Shown: one piece after another, positions 1-11,373 of the stretch
Position numbering within the stretch: the first letter of the stretch is position 1
Layout: each line of letters starts with the position of its first letter
Assembly: GCA_018105865.1 (NCBI GenBank)
Contig: CM030852.1
Location: 15,296,202 to 15,360,201 of the forward strand
DNA from: Metaphire vulgaris
Lineage: Eukaryota > Annelida > Clitellata > Crassiclitellata > Megascolecidae
Direction of reading: 5' to 3'
Length of the DNA: 64,000 nucleotides
Program-made: the position numbers and the translations under genes
The notes under the pieces: model-generated
The model's database searches: none
What the model was told of the DNA's origin: nothing
Seen by the model: only the letters and a program-made list of their open reading frames with translations

Positions 1-78
1 TGTCAAACGATAAATAGACGAAATCAAACACCGATCGATTGTAAGTACAAGCGCAGTTTTCCCCTTTTGAGGCGTTAC

Positions 79-3000
79 CTTTGCTTTTCTTCTGACGGTC
101 GTGATGACAGAAGGCTCGCGCTGCTCGCACTGTCCCACAGCTCTGCATTCTCGGCATAGAGCTGAGCAAGATGCTCACGAGAGAAGTGCGTGCCGTGAGC
201 GCGTTTCCTGTACTCGTCAGCAAAACGACGCAGCTCGAGCACTTCGGCGTACCAGTCGACTGCTGATGGCGGTTGTTCCTTCTGCACTTCCTCCTCAATG
301 ACTCCCTGCATTAAAAGACAGATGAGTGCAACAAGAGAAGAGAAACGTAAGACCACAAATGAAAAGTAGAACAGGAGAGAAACACGAAGGTCAAAAGACT
401 GGTGACCTTAGCATGAACTTTTTTCCACGCTCCCTCCTCATACTGATAGTTCCATGGAGCGATGTAGTTGCTCGAGTATTCTGAGCGATACTTTTTCCTC
501 TGATGACCTTCCTCGAGCGTTCGATGCTCTTGACCTGAATGAACTATGACCCCTGGATCAGTAGTTGCAACAGTTGAGGTACTTGGCTTTGGTTGTGTTG
601 GCAATTCTAAGAGAACAAAAATATACGATTCAATGAAATAAAACGGTCTTGGACACAATAAACCTTATCAAATTATTTAAGAATTTAATTAAAACATGCA
701 AAAACATTATTTCGTCTGAAGTGACCTGTTATGATAATTCAAGGCGTTCCTGTCCAATATGTCTATAATTGGAAATATCAATGCAAATTAAAGCAAAAAC
801 TTTAATTTGCAATAATTTCTATGAAAGTAATTTGATAGAAATAACATATAAAAGTGGAATTTAATTATTAAGTTACCTTTCAAACTTTTGCTTCTTCGAA
901 TCTGAAAATAGATTTATAATATCACCGTAAATGACCAACTGATGAAGAACAAAATTCACGAACTCAAAAGGTCGATTGAAATATATTGATGATAATATAC
1001 AAAGAACTGAAAAGTGAATTCCAGAGCGGATGAGAAGATGCGAAAGACGAGCAGAGCGCAGAAGGACCTTGAATCTATTCGGTTGTTGTGTTTTGTCTTC
1101 ATCGTAATGATTTCTCTGCTTTGAAGCTGTCCATGCTTTGAACTGAGCACGATATTCGCTGTCTTCGGCCATGCTCTTCGATCGAAACAACGTTAGATCT
1201 GGATGACTTTTGTAGACGACCTAAATCAGCAAAAGATCAAATCAGCACAAAATGAACACATTTTAAAAATATCTAATGAAATTTAACACTCGGGTCTTAT
1301 TTAAGCAAAATCGATGATAGTTTCAATTGACAAACCTCTTCTGCGTTGATTAAGGGAGATGCTTTTGTTGCGTCTCTCCATCGATATTCTCTCTGATATT
1401 CGGAAAATCTGACCGGTCCATTGGATAGATGAGGAGCGATCCCAAGACGGAATCTAATAGCATCGTTTGGCTGCAAATCAATGGATGCATATTCAACAAA
1501 ATTAAAGCAATTTCAGAACGTCACAAACTAAAAAGCATTCAAACGAAGTTAGCGGCACTTTCAACAAACAGCACTAATCACAAGTGACATTAAGAGAAAT
1601 CAGCAACAATAAATGACAGCAATAGTAACAGGGAACCAATCAAAGTGACAGTAAACATGTCTGTAGACTGTAGACAATCAAAGTAACTGATAAGATTAAT
1701 CTTACTCGTTGATCCTTTGAAGAAGAGTTGTAGGATTTCTCTTTCTGAATATTTCGATCAACTGCGGTCTTCTTTGGATCAGTCTTCTCTCTCTGATGAT
1801 CGCTCATCTTCCGTGAATTCTTTCTTTCTTCTGAAGAAACGGCCGCAGAACTCAACACTTTTTCGCTCTCATCTGATTTTTTATGATTTTCATGAGCAGC
1901 ACTTGATTCAATTTGATCCGTTAATCTTGGTGTTGATTGAGTGGCCGCACTCTTTCTCAGAATTCCCTTGCGATGATCGTGATCGGACTGCTGCAACGCT
2001 CTCGCGTCACTTTCACGCTGAAGATGAACGTGTTGATCCTTGAGTTCTCTGTGGATTTTCTCCGATCTGTTTGGCTTTCCCGTATCCACGACAACCGCTC
2101 GTGGAGGACTGCGATCCCTGGACCTGCTCTTCCTTTTGCTGTGCTCAGTCACATGGTTCACAGGTAGTCTCTCTGCCTCACCGTGGTGATGGTGGTTACC
2201 ATGGTATCCACTCGAATGGTTATGTGATGATATGTGATCAGAGGCACTCTTTGGTCGTCTGTTGGGAAAAAGACCCTTCAAATGGAAAAATATTTAGCTT
2301 AAATTTTCCAAACCAGTAAAATTATTTAATGAAATTAAACTGAAAATTATGAAAATAATCCTGAAGTACAATTGGATGTAATTTAAATTGGAAGCTTTTC
2401 CGATATGTCTTCATTCAACCAATTCTTACATGAGCTGATCTGGAGTGTGCGTAATATTTGACATTGTTGTTGAACTTGGACTGGTCTCCTAGCAACATGT
2501 AGTCGTCATATGGGTGCCCTGGTGACGACAGCTGCGTTGCTATTGGTGCTGTCCTTTTGTGCTCAACTGGCTTTCTCTTGCGTTGCAGTTCAGGCTCCAT
2601 CACTGTTTGGAAAAATTATTCTGAGTTTCTTAAGCAAATCAGAAACATTGTCCTAATCAAAATTAATGTAACAGCAATCCTTCTGTGAGAAACTGCTGTC
2701 ATTTTGACTCTTTATCTTATTGTAATTTAATTTCAAATATCAATAAATGATGGCAACTTTTCTGATCCTAGGGAGTGGAGAAGAGAAGTGAGACAAGAAT
2801 GCACTCAGTCACCTCTGCTGTTCAATATCTATCGATACGTAGAGCGAATTAATAAGAGAAGCTTTGACAAAATAGATGAAGGAAATCAAGAAGGAGATGA
2901 ACTGATAAAAACCATCAGAATTACAGACAATCAGAGGGACACAAAAGGAAATGAACCCATTCAGTTGGGTGTCAAGTAAGTCATCATCATCATCATCATC

Positions 3001-3233
3001 ATCCTGCCACTCTGCCACACTGGCACTGGGCAATGACATGGGTTAACTGCCTCCATGAAGGCATACAAGTACACAATGAAAATCAACATAAAGGCCAAAG
3101 TCATGAAGATCACATCAATACAAACATAAGAGGTAAAAAAAATACAACAAAGGAAAAGTACTGCTAATTGGGAAGCCACAGAGAACTGGCACCATTGGAC
3201 CAAGTAACCAAACAACAGAGCACCAATGCTGTT

Positions 3234-3264
<31 letters not shown>

Positions 3265-5016
3265 TTGATGAAGATAACGACGATGATGATGACTACGAAG
3301 ATGGGTGATCTCTTACTCTGTTGAATTGGACTTGAACTTTCTGATCGCTTTTTTCTTTGGAGTTGAGGTTCTTGGGCTAAAGAAATTAATCTTAATTAAT
3401 TAATTAATTTATAGCCATAAAATATTCATATGAAATTTTAAAACAAACAGAATAGCAAATACATTTTCACATCATTTTCATAACACAAAGACAATTGATC
3501 AGCTTTGTTGAACTGGACTCTGGAGTTGAGGTTCTTGAGCTAAAGAAATTAATCATAATTAATTAATTTTAAAACAGAAAAGAAGAAGAACAAACTTTGT
3601 CTGTTGATTGGAATTCCGTCAACTTTCTTCCTTCTTTGTAGACACAGCTCATCAATCATATCTTAAAAGGAAACCATGCAAAGTCATCTCAGATTACAAT
3701 AACAAAACACCAATGTAAAGTAATTTGGTCAAAACTTTATAGGCAACCATAAGTCATGTCATAATCCAAAGTCTAAAGAAGCTAACAGCGATTTCAATAA
3801 ATCAATGCTAATTTCATGAAGCACTTTGATAATAATGCACCATTTGTCAACATAATTACAGCACAGACCAGTGGACAAGCAAGTACCCTTGAAACACCTT
3901 TGTCATTCCATGGATACTGGAACCCTGAGTGACAGCTCAACTCAATGTGTCGATGAAATAGAATACACGAAGCACTTATCAGTATGCTGATCACCTGTTC
4001 TTACCTAAATTCATCTTATAAAAGTATCTAGTATTTTGTTGTTTTTTTCAAAGACTTCAAATGGCAGCTGGATCCTATAAATGGCTAAAACTGTCTCTAA
4101 CCATTCAAGTGCTTCATGAAGTAGTTGAAAAACAAGAGTCAAAAACAAAAAATTACACCAAAAGCTTTGCCTGTCATGCAATTAACAGTGAAGCACAGAG
4201 CCCCTTAGCTATGCATCTGTCACAAGCTATACATGCGAGTGATTGTCATCCATATGCACGCATTTCATGAGAATGACAACAAAGATTTCAACAAGATGCA
4301 ATCAGTCACCTTTAAATGCAAAGATTCTGTACCCTGGAACTCTGAACAGCATTTTGGAAATTCTGCTTTAAATGGGAAAATTATTTACCGTAGAAGCAAA
4401 TAGAGTACTTCAGTTAAACTGAAACACGTCTCTTGTTGTATCTTTAAACATTTTGAGAGAAATAGTACTTAGAATATCTGAAAATCCTTCTTTTTATGAA
4501 ATACAACCACTGGTCAGTGTTTTATACAGACCTCTGATAGGGGGAAATTTCCTCCCCAAATCATAAATCCCTCCCCCCACAAAAAAATCCCAGCACCCAC
4601 ACAAATTTTTGCATTGAACTGTCTTTTCCCCTCCAGCCAAACCAATTCTCCTCCCCCAAAGGTCTGGAGTCTGGATAAAACACTGACAACCACTTTTATC
4701 AATATCTTAGCAAACAGATTTTAAACAAAAAGTCAACAACTAACTACCAAGCATAACATGCAAGAAAGTCTAAAAGGAAACGTCTGAATGTCTATAGTAA
4801 TCGTCATTAGTATGCAAAATATGCAAAGCGTGTAGCAAAGAGTAGCAAAAGCCTTTTAAGCATAAATGGGATTTCATAAATTTTGCAAGCACTTTTAGCA
4901 CTTTTTGCATCCTTAATACCTAGATTTGGCGTGTTGAAACCAGCAAAAGGCTCTAGGTCTGGATTCCTACGGCTCCTTTTTGGGTCTCTAAACTCTTTCA
5001 TATACTCGCTCATACC
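79..5016 (-). CDS. MDM1: MDM1 homologue (microtubule/centriole-associated protein), 3' end outside window
   Basis: Exons on the minus strand, in transcript order: 4920-5016, 3596-3661, 3317-3376, 2430-2602, 1706-2275, 1336-1470, 1068-1220, 877-901 (a 25-nt micro-exon), 407-606 and 79-305. All are bounded by AG/GT and their phases agree. The gene continues left of base 79. The product carries the repeated MDM1 motif SEYxxxFxxW: MSEYMKEFRDP (first exon), FSEYQREYRWRD, DSEYRAQFKAW and RSEYSSNYIAPW. It also has the MDM1 signature VDWYAEVLELRRFADEYRKR followed by AHGTHFSREHL. Vertebrate MDM1 binds microtubules through such repeats and restrains centriole duplication; that role is inferred here from family. 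Three short exons each encode an ExxLQR(K/R)(K/R) element, like the EPSFISKRR region of vertebrate MDM1. The start is placed at the ATG at 5013; a further 5' exon is possible because vertebrate MDM1 has a few residues before its first SEY. The region from 1706 to 2275 is His/Ser/Lys-rich and looks disordered. Confidence 0.88.
2770..2978 (+). mobile_element. LINE reverse-transcriptase remnant
   Basis: The translated words VRQECTQSPLLFNIY and GDELIKTIRITDNQ follow the pattern of a LINE reverse transcriptase around motif B (VRQGCPLSPLLFNIY) and the motif leading to FADD. The catalytic acidic box is degraded (ITDNQ). It lies in an MDM1 intron on the opposite strand and is a dead fragment. Confidence 0.7.
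3497..3539 (-). pseudogene. Decayed duplicate of an MDM1 mini-exon
   Basis: After an intact acceptor (TTTCTTTAG) this copy repeats the start of the exon at 3317-3376 (CAAGAACCTCAACTCCA) and its end (AGTCCA, TTCAACA). It lacks about 24 internal bases, meets an in-frame TGA in the expected phase and has no donor. Even the upstream AATTAATT-rich intron sequence is shared, so this is a local tandem duplication that has decayed. Confidence 0.65.
4511..4685. mobile_element. Short hAT-like non-autonomous element
   Basis: Inverted ends CAGTGTTTTATACAGAC and GTCTGGATAAAACACTG bound a C/G-tract-rich core. The element is flanked by a perfect 8-bp direct repeat ACAACCAC (4503-4510 and 4686-4693). An 8-bp target duplication is the hAT signature. 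It is about 175 bp, has no transposase and lies in an MDM1 intron. Confidence 0.7.
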
Positions 5017-5460
5017 CTGAAACAGATTCCAAACACAAGATCAAAACTGATCACAGCTCCTTTCACAGTTCCACTAATCCCGAGCAGCTGCTGTCGATAT
5101 CAACGCATTTGACAGTGTTCCAAATGGCATCCTAAGTCCTCATTTAAACTCTCTAGAAGTTTAAGCAGTAAAGTCCAGGTGATGCAAAAGGAGCAACAAC
5201 AAAGGAGAGGTCTTTTAATGCTCACTCCTATGTTGAGACTTGTCTTTCTAAACAACAAGTCTCGACGGATCATCGTAATCATTGGGGTTAAATCAAAGCT
5301 TCTCAGTCGCTTACCCTCGATCTCCCGATCATTCCGATCGATCGATCGCCCGCAACGAACACCTATTCGATCAAAACGATTCGTTCGATCCTCTGCCGAA
5401 CACTTTAAACGAAGCAATTTCAACAAATTCCGAGCATCGATCGGTAACCAAAGCCACCGC

Positions 5461-5526
<66 letters not shown>

Positions 5527-6480
5527 ACCCAAATGGTCTTTCTAGTTGACTAAATGGTTGAGAAATTATTAATGGTTGGAAAATAATTAACTAAAATTTA
5601 AATTAAATAAATAAAATTTTAAATCATAGTCAATTAACATTTTACAGTTACATTAACATTATATTTAGACAGCCAAATATACATAGGCACAATCAATCTG
5701 TATCTAGACCTTCTTCACGGATGAAGGTTGACCACAGTCGTGAATAGTTGCTCTCCAAAATTTCCTGTCTTTGACTGTGCTGATCAAACGTGAATTCTCA
5801 AGTTTCGTCCACTCGGCAATGTTGTCGATCCAAACTATTCATATCTCACTCTATTTATTTTTCCGGGTGTCAATCTCGCTATGATCGTTTGTTCAATTAA
5901 CGGATAAGACGCAAGCGCCAAAGCAGCGTAGTTTACTTGTTTTCACATGTTGCAATGGTGATTTCACTGATTTGTCTCCGAGTTTCACCACACTGCATAG
6001 TCGGACATCTTAGCAGCCTAAGCAATCAATCTGTATAATAATCCAGACACATCTGTACTCAAAGGCGAGTATATTCTTCAATAAATCAAAAAACGTATGT
6101 TGTGCTACTATTAGGATGCCTAGAGCATCAGCCGATGGCGCACCAAATCCAATCCGAATTTTGTTTAGACATTCAACTTGGTATTTTCATTTTCATACTT
6201 ACTAAACAGGAAACCTATGACGATAGACGGCGGCCATTATGCTTCCTTTTTCTTGATTGATCCTGGGAAGGTTCGTTGGATGTTTTTAAGATTTTGTTGA
6301 AATTTACCAATAAATCTGTTAAATCTGAACTGCGTTAATCGACAGATTTTGAGCTCTTAAAGCTGTTTTTTCGTCTTTTAGGAAGAAGTGTAAAAATTTG
6401 TCTCCAATGTGCGTTTATGCGTTGTTTTAGACGCACGTGCATCAACGACAGGCCTCGTCTGCTTAGATAATGACTAACAG
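5017..6480. promoter_or_regulatory. Intergenic, head-to-head MDM1/RPL7 promoter region
   Basis: This stretch separates the first recognised MDM1 exon (minus) from the RPL7 start (plus). It holds a (CT)n(CA)n microsatellite at 5461-5524. At about 6108-6172 there is a minus-strand copy of a LINE 3' end, matching the one at 6945-7010 (shared words around CATCGGCTGATGC). Any 5' untranslated exon of MDM1 must lie here. No protein exon is convincing. Confidence 0.5.
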
Positions 6481-6490
6481 CCCTTTTTCT
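6481..6490 (+). promoter_or_regulatory. Probable 5'TOP transcription start of RPL7
   Basis: The tract CCCTTTTTCT followed by GG lies 38 bases before the RPL7 ATG. Animal ribosomal protein mRNAs start with a C followed by 4 to 14 pyrimidines, which couples their translation to mTOR signalling. The tract and its distance fit; the exact start base is inferred. Confidence 0.5.
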
Positions 6491-6527
6491 GGCGTTTTAC
6501 GCGTATTTAGATCTGTCTGCGTTGAAG

Positions 6528-9500
6528 ATGACGTCGACTAAGACTGCGAAGGCGTCTAAGGCGCCTTCGGTTCCAGAGACACAGAAGGCCCGTGCATTGC
6601 ACAAGTTGAGACAAACGCGCATTGCCCGCAATGCGAAAAGAAAGGCGGTTTTGGTAAGCTCATTCGATGTCAAAATATGTGTTCATTTGAACCCGCGTTA
6701 CATTGCTGTAGGAGAAACATTTTTACGATAAACGATTGTTTATCGTTATTATTGTTTATTGTTGTTTCTCAGTGTGTGGCCCTAAGCTTTGGAATTCATT
6801 ACCAATATCACTTCGTAAAACTAACAATTTATCATCTTTTAGATCTGGTCTTAAAACATACCTGTTTGACTTGGCTTATCCCCCTTAGATTGCTCCCCCG
6901 CTGTTCTGACTGATCTTCCGGATTGACCTGGCTCTAATTCTATTTGGATTTGGTGTGCCATCGGCTGATGCCCTGGGCATTATGATAGCGGCGCCATAGA
7001 AGTTGATTGATTGATTGCATCTAAATTTTAATTATAATATTCTCTGATTTGCCCTAAAGCACCAGAAGTTTCTGACAGTGTACCCATCCGTGGTAGCAGA
7101 CGTATTAAGATATAGCGAAATCATTGTTCAACGCCCTGTTTCTATTTCCTGATTTGTGTTTAGTTGAGAGCACAGAAAAAGAAGCTTTACTTTGAACGTG
7201 CTGAAAAGTATGTCAAGGAGTACAAGAACAAGGAGAAGGAAGATATCAACAGAGCAAGACAGGCACGAAAACTCGGCAACTTCTATGTTCCAGACGCAGC
7301 CAAAGTTGCTTTTGTTATCAGAATTCGAGGGTAAATTGTATCACATTAAGAAATAAGAAATTTCAATGCTTTCATTTTGCAAATTTTCTTTGACAAGTGA
7401 TAATGTAGATTGCATTCTTGTTTTTTGTGAAATTATTGAGCTAATATTAAATATTGATATTTTTGATTAGAAGATATAGTTATGTTCTAAAGGTGACTGT
7501 AATTTCGGTTACATGATGAAGTGTGTTTTTAATGTTGTTAGTATAAATGGAATTGCTCCAAAGCCACGTAAAGTGATGCAGTTGCTTCGTCTAAGACAAA
7601 TCAACAACGGGGTTTTTATTAAGCTTAACAAGGCAACCATCAATATGCTTCGCCTGGCTGAGCCATACATCACATGGGGGTGAGTCGTGTCTTCGGGTGT
7701 TCACTGCCCTGCAATTAAATCTCACACTTTTGCATGTAATTTCTTTTGATGCCTTTACATTTGAATTTATTTTTTATAATTGGAATAGGATAATAACCAT
7801 ATCTTATGAATTCAGTTCTTGTTTTTAGATTTTAGTTGGAGCCAAGATGTTGTCTTCTAATATTCAGCTCTTTATGATCATTGATATTGATGAATGTTAA
7901 TTTTGAATGATGCTAAATTCTGGCCTAAATAAAAATAAATAAAATAAAAGATAAAAATTGGAATTACTACCAACACTTGTGTAATGCCAATACTAATATA
8001 TTGATGTGAATCTTGGACCATAAAAAAGGAATTGGAGAAAAAATAGTAGCAAGAGAAAATAGATGGCTTGGAAGGATACTCAGAACGGAAGAAATAAATA
8101 AACCCAAAACGAATTTTCAACTACAAACCAGAGGGGAGAAGATCTAATGGAAGACTGAAAAGACGATGGTTGGACAGATTGGAAGAGGGTCTGAACATGG
8201 CAGGACTGAATCTCAATGGAAAACCTAACGGAAGTTCAACCAAATGATCTTGGAAGAAATAGCTTAGATTATTAGAGAACTTTGGAGAGATGTCATGGAG
8301 AAGTCGACTGATAGCTGGACACAGCTGGAGGACGAAGACCTGACCTGAATTCTGGCCTGGAATGTAATTCTATGTGTTGTGAGTTTATGTCTTTAGCAGA
8401 AATAGATTATATAAGACTTGGATGCACTGCCTAGATTTAGACTAGACTCTGGCTTTTTGCTAATTTGTTAGAATTAAAATGTCCTTGTGTTTGTGCTTTT
8501 CTGTTTATAGGTATCCTAACCTGAGGAGTGTGAGGCATTTGTTGTACAAGAGAGGATTTCTGAAAGACAATGGAAAGAGAGTGCCTCTGTCCAACGAATT
8601 GATTGAGAAGAAGCTGAGTGAGTTTAACCTCTACTTACATTCACCTTTGACACTCATATATTTTATCACTACCAATGGCGGCCGGTGGATCTAAGAAGTG
8701 GGGGTTGCAATGTTAATGAGAAATTTTTCACCCTTAAAATTAGGCTGGGATACTTCGGTTCCAATGCGGTCCTGTTATGTGGATAGTGATTGTTTTCCCG
8801 CAGCATGTTGCCTCAACACGAATGTAATTATTCCTAATTAATCTAGCTACATTAAGCTATGTTAGGTAACGGTTGAAACTATACTGTATAGGCTTATTAT
8901 TTTAAAATTCATGGAATTATTTCTTAAAAAATTAAGATTATGTAATAAGTCTTAATGAATGTGGAAAGTAGGAACCTTATTTAAGAAGAAAATCCCTCTG
9001 CTCTGTCGCCTCAGTTTCATACAGTGTATGACAGAGCCAGTTAAGGCATGTTGGCAACACACCAACAACCTCCCCCACAGATAGTTACCCGGTATTCAAG
9101 CCAGACGATGTCTCGGTGTATCGGGAGTCCCCGCTCAGTCTCGGCCAATCGAAACGTGTGTCGCAACAGTCCTGCGACACAGCCACGGCCCTGAGCGACG
9201 CCCACTTCGGCAGGCAAAGTCTGTTCTGTGATACTACGTTACGGCCTATGTAGTAGATACGTACGTAGCTTGGAAATTGTACTTGTGTCGCAGTTCTTCT
9301 GTGGTTCTTGAGACTGTGACATTAGGAGGAGTTGGACATTTATTGTTACTGTGGATTCAGAGACATTCATTAACCCCTTAGCTGGGGAATAAATCTGTAA
9401 CTCAATGTAAACTGGACGGCTCTGAGCCGTCGCGCCCGGTTAAGGGGTTAACATTAGTTGGCTTAAGCATAATTGTCATGTAGCTGGAGAATATGCATCA

Positions 9501-9741
9501 TGCCTTCATTTGTAATAAAATTGTGCTTTTTTTGATAGAATCGTTGATCTGTGTTGAGGACGTTGTACATGAACTTCTAACGTGCGGTCCGCTCTTCCAG
9601 AAGGCAAGCAACATTTTGTGGCATTTCAAGTTGTCCAGTCCTAATGGTGGATGGAGAAAGAAGGGTCGTCACTATGTCGACGGAGGTGATTTTGGAAACC
9701 GCGAGGAAAAAATCAATGTCCTTCTGAAGAAGATGATTTAA
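6528..9741 (+). CDS. RPL7: 60S ribosomal protein L7 (uL30 family)
   Basis: Five exons: 6528-6653, 7164-7330, 7542-7679, 8511-8617 and 9539-9741, summing to 741 nt (246 residues; human RPL7 has 248). The body matches RPL7 closely: [76 protein letters not shown] and the C-terminal [18 protein letters not shown]. The basic N-terminal arm is diverged, as usual for this protein. Only the exon-1 ATG at 6528 gives the conserved frame. RPL7 belongs to the large cytosolic ribosomal subunit. The gene lies head to head with MDM1. A pyrimidine tract 38 bases upstream looks like a 5'TOP start. An AATAAA lies at 9797. Introns hold LINE remnants, a small palindromic element and an unexplained GC-rich open stretch. 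Confidence 0.97.
6770..7015 (+). mobile_element. CR1/L2-like LINE 3' fragment in RPL7 intron 1
   Basis: The frame reads [14 protein letters not shown] (the first residue is encoded as A in one copy) and then [15 protein letters not shown]. This is the typical C-terminus of CR1/L2/Rex-type LINE polymerases (GP..WNSLP...FK..LKTYLF). A short 3' UTR follows, ending in GCGCCATAGAAGTTGATTGATTG. It is truncated at the 5' end, as usual for LINE copies. Confidence 0.72.
7985..8345 (+). mobile_element. Second LINE-type remnant, C-terminal region
   Basis: Broken frames read [20 protein letters not shown] and [19 protein letters not shown]. These resemble the end of Jockey/RTE-like LINE ORFs (GCETWTLKKEDE..., RGRPRKRWLD...). 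Frames are interrupted, so the copy is dead. It sits in RPL7 intron 3. Confidence 0.6.
9081..9253 (+). other. Unexplained GC-rich open stretch in RPL7 intron 4
   Basis: In an AT-rich intron this GC-rich block stays open for about 57 codons after a plausible acceptor (CCCCCACAG). It reads [20 protein letters not shown] and onward, ending LRPM and a stop. I do not recognise it. It may be a fragment of a retrocopied gene, a nested exon or chance. Nothing in RPL7 homologues corresponds to it. Confidence 0.25.
9370..9451. mobile_element. Small TTAA-flanked palindromic element
   Basis: The ends read TTAACCCCTTAGCTGGGG and CCGGTTAAGGGGTTAA, so a near-perfect inverted repeat is bounded by TTAA on both sides. 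TTAA duplications are the mark of piggyBac-type insertion. Inside is a further hairpin, GACGGCTCTGAGCCGTC. A close relative is at 34607-34686. Confidence 0.55.
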
Positions 9742-10929
9742 GAATAGTGTTTCAGAAACATTCATTTTAAAATTACTGAGACTTGAGTTCAATGGAAATA
9801 AATGATCCACGGAATGAATATTTGAAATTCTTGTCTGTATTCAGTGGTTGCAGTACTTTCAAATATTAACAAGAACAGATTTTCATGTTCTTCCATTTAA
9901 AACCATTCTACAGTATTTCCATCAACCCTCTGCCAGTGGTAGCTCCAGGATTTTGCAAATTGGTGGGCCATTAGGGTGGCAATTTCTAGTCAGCCAACCA
10001 TTTGTTGTTAGGTACATGTATGTAGTATTAAGTATTGTGTCCCACCTGGGGGGCCAGGCACTCAATAGGGGGCACGGGCCCCCTGTGGAGCCGCCACTGC
10101 CCTGTGCATGAGAATTCTGTGGAGCTCTTGAATATCTGCGGTACCAATGAATAAATACCCTATAATCATGACCAATAGCATTCATAATTTTGACAGCCTG
10201 TATTGGATTACATTTGTTATTTCATTTGTTTATCTAGTGATAATCCCTATTATTTTCAACATTCGTTAATGCATAAAACAGGCACGTCGGGAAGAATTTT
10301 CAGCAAGGGTGCAAATTTTCTCAAGATAAAAGTTGTGACAAGGGGAGAAATTCTGCTCTGAAAAACCCTGATAGCAAAAAAAGGTAATTGCAAACTTTAC
10401 TTTCTCTCCTAAAAGCCTTTACAAGCAATAAAAGGTAGTCACTAACTTATTCCCTATTTCACCCTAAAAGCCCCAACAAGTGAAAAAAGGTCATCTCTTC
10501 TATTTAAAAATCATCCCATGCAAAAATTAAAAAACAGCTTTATCTTCTGGGGGGGGGTGCACTGCACTCCCTGATTTTTTCAGGGGTGCAGCTGCACCCC
10601 CACTAACTAAAGGCCTGGCATGAAATCAAAATAGATGGCATAATAGCCGGGCACACACATTTGCCAAAATGTGTCAAAAATATGTCTGATCACTGAAATA
10701 AATTACATACATGGCCTGTTACCCAAATATGTTTGGCAAAACAAGAACAAAGAGTTTTAATATTTTAATGGTTGACATGTCATTAACATAAATTAGGTTT
10801 ATCACAATATATATTTAGAAATCAAATTACATGTACATTTTTTAAAATTTATGCTTACTTTGCACATGGAAAAATTACTTTGGTGTCTGCACTTGGACAG
10901 TCTGAACAGCCTGCAAAGCAATGTACTGT
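9742..10929. other. Intergenic between RPL7 and the SELENOM 3' UTR
   Basis: RPL7 and SELENOM converge here. The stretch holds the RPL7 poly(A) signal at 9797, a hAT-type short element at 9934-10099 and an A/T-rich stretch with a G9 run near 10548. No gene was found. Confidence 0.6.
9934..10099 (+). mobile_element. hAT-type MITE, family A copy 1
   Basis: It begins CAGTGGTAGCTCCAGGATTT and ends GGAGCCGCCACTG, an imperfect inverted pair. Flanks are CCCTCTGC and CCCTGTGC, an 8-bp duplication with one mismatch. Two further copies, in the opposite orientation, lie at 38942-39126 and 49515-49696. The shared core includes CCATTTGTTGTT and TTGAGTATAGG-like words. Confidence 0.75.
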
Positions 10930-10969
10930 ATCAACAGAAAGTCTTCAGAATTTCAACTCTCTGTTTCAT
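10930..10969 (-). promoter_or_regulatory. SECIS element core in SELENOM 3' UTR
   Basis: On the minus strand ATGA (10966-10969) is followed by AACAGAGAGT, an apical loop TGAAATTCTGAAG, the complementary ACTTTCTGTT and then GAT. The stem is 10 bp with one G-U pair. The apical AAA lies 12 bases after ATGA. The opposed ATGA/TGAT form the non-Watson-Crick quartet of eukaryotic SECIS elements. It starts 404 bases past the stop codon at 11374. The basal helix was not resolved by eye. Confidence 0.85.
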
Positions 10970-11373
10970 AAATTCTTTTCTGGTCAATTCAATGCTGTTC
11001 TCATGCAGACATCAAAGGAATTCTTGCTGCCATGCATCCAAATGGCAAGAGTTGTCATGATTTTTACTAGCAAACAACACTGCAGCTCTTGAAGACATTG
11101 AAACAGTATCAACAACAAAGGCACTTTGTAAACTATGGAATGATAGTTATCAGGATCTAAACTCCCTCATAATAATAAACACAATACATAACATTCTGTA
11201 GAAAGTGCCTAAAAGTTAAGAATAAAAGTCTCCAAAAGTAAACTGAATAATTAAACCTAGAAAAACATCGGGTGGTTGCAACTGAAACAAACAAAATGAG
11301 ACAAATAATTGCCAATTCCCTTTAACAATTTATTAATAGCGTCAACACTGTAAATTAGATTGAATCACAAGTA

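Noticed and set aside
7505..7541. C/D-box snoRNA in an RPL7 intron (ATGATGA)
   Set aside because: No D box at a suitable distance; the exon starts 25 bases later.
11040..11085. A second SECIS-like hairpin (ATGAC...TTTGATG) closer to the stop
   Set aside because: The stem is broken by bulges and the loop has no AA; the hairpin at 10930-10969 fits far better.
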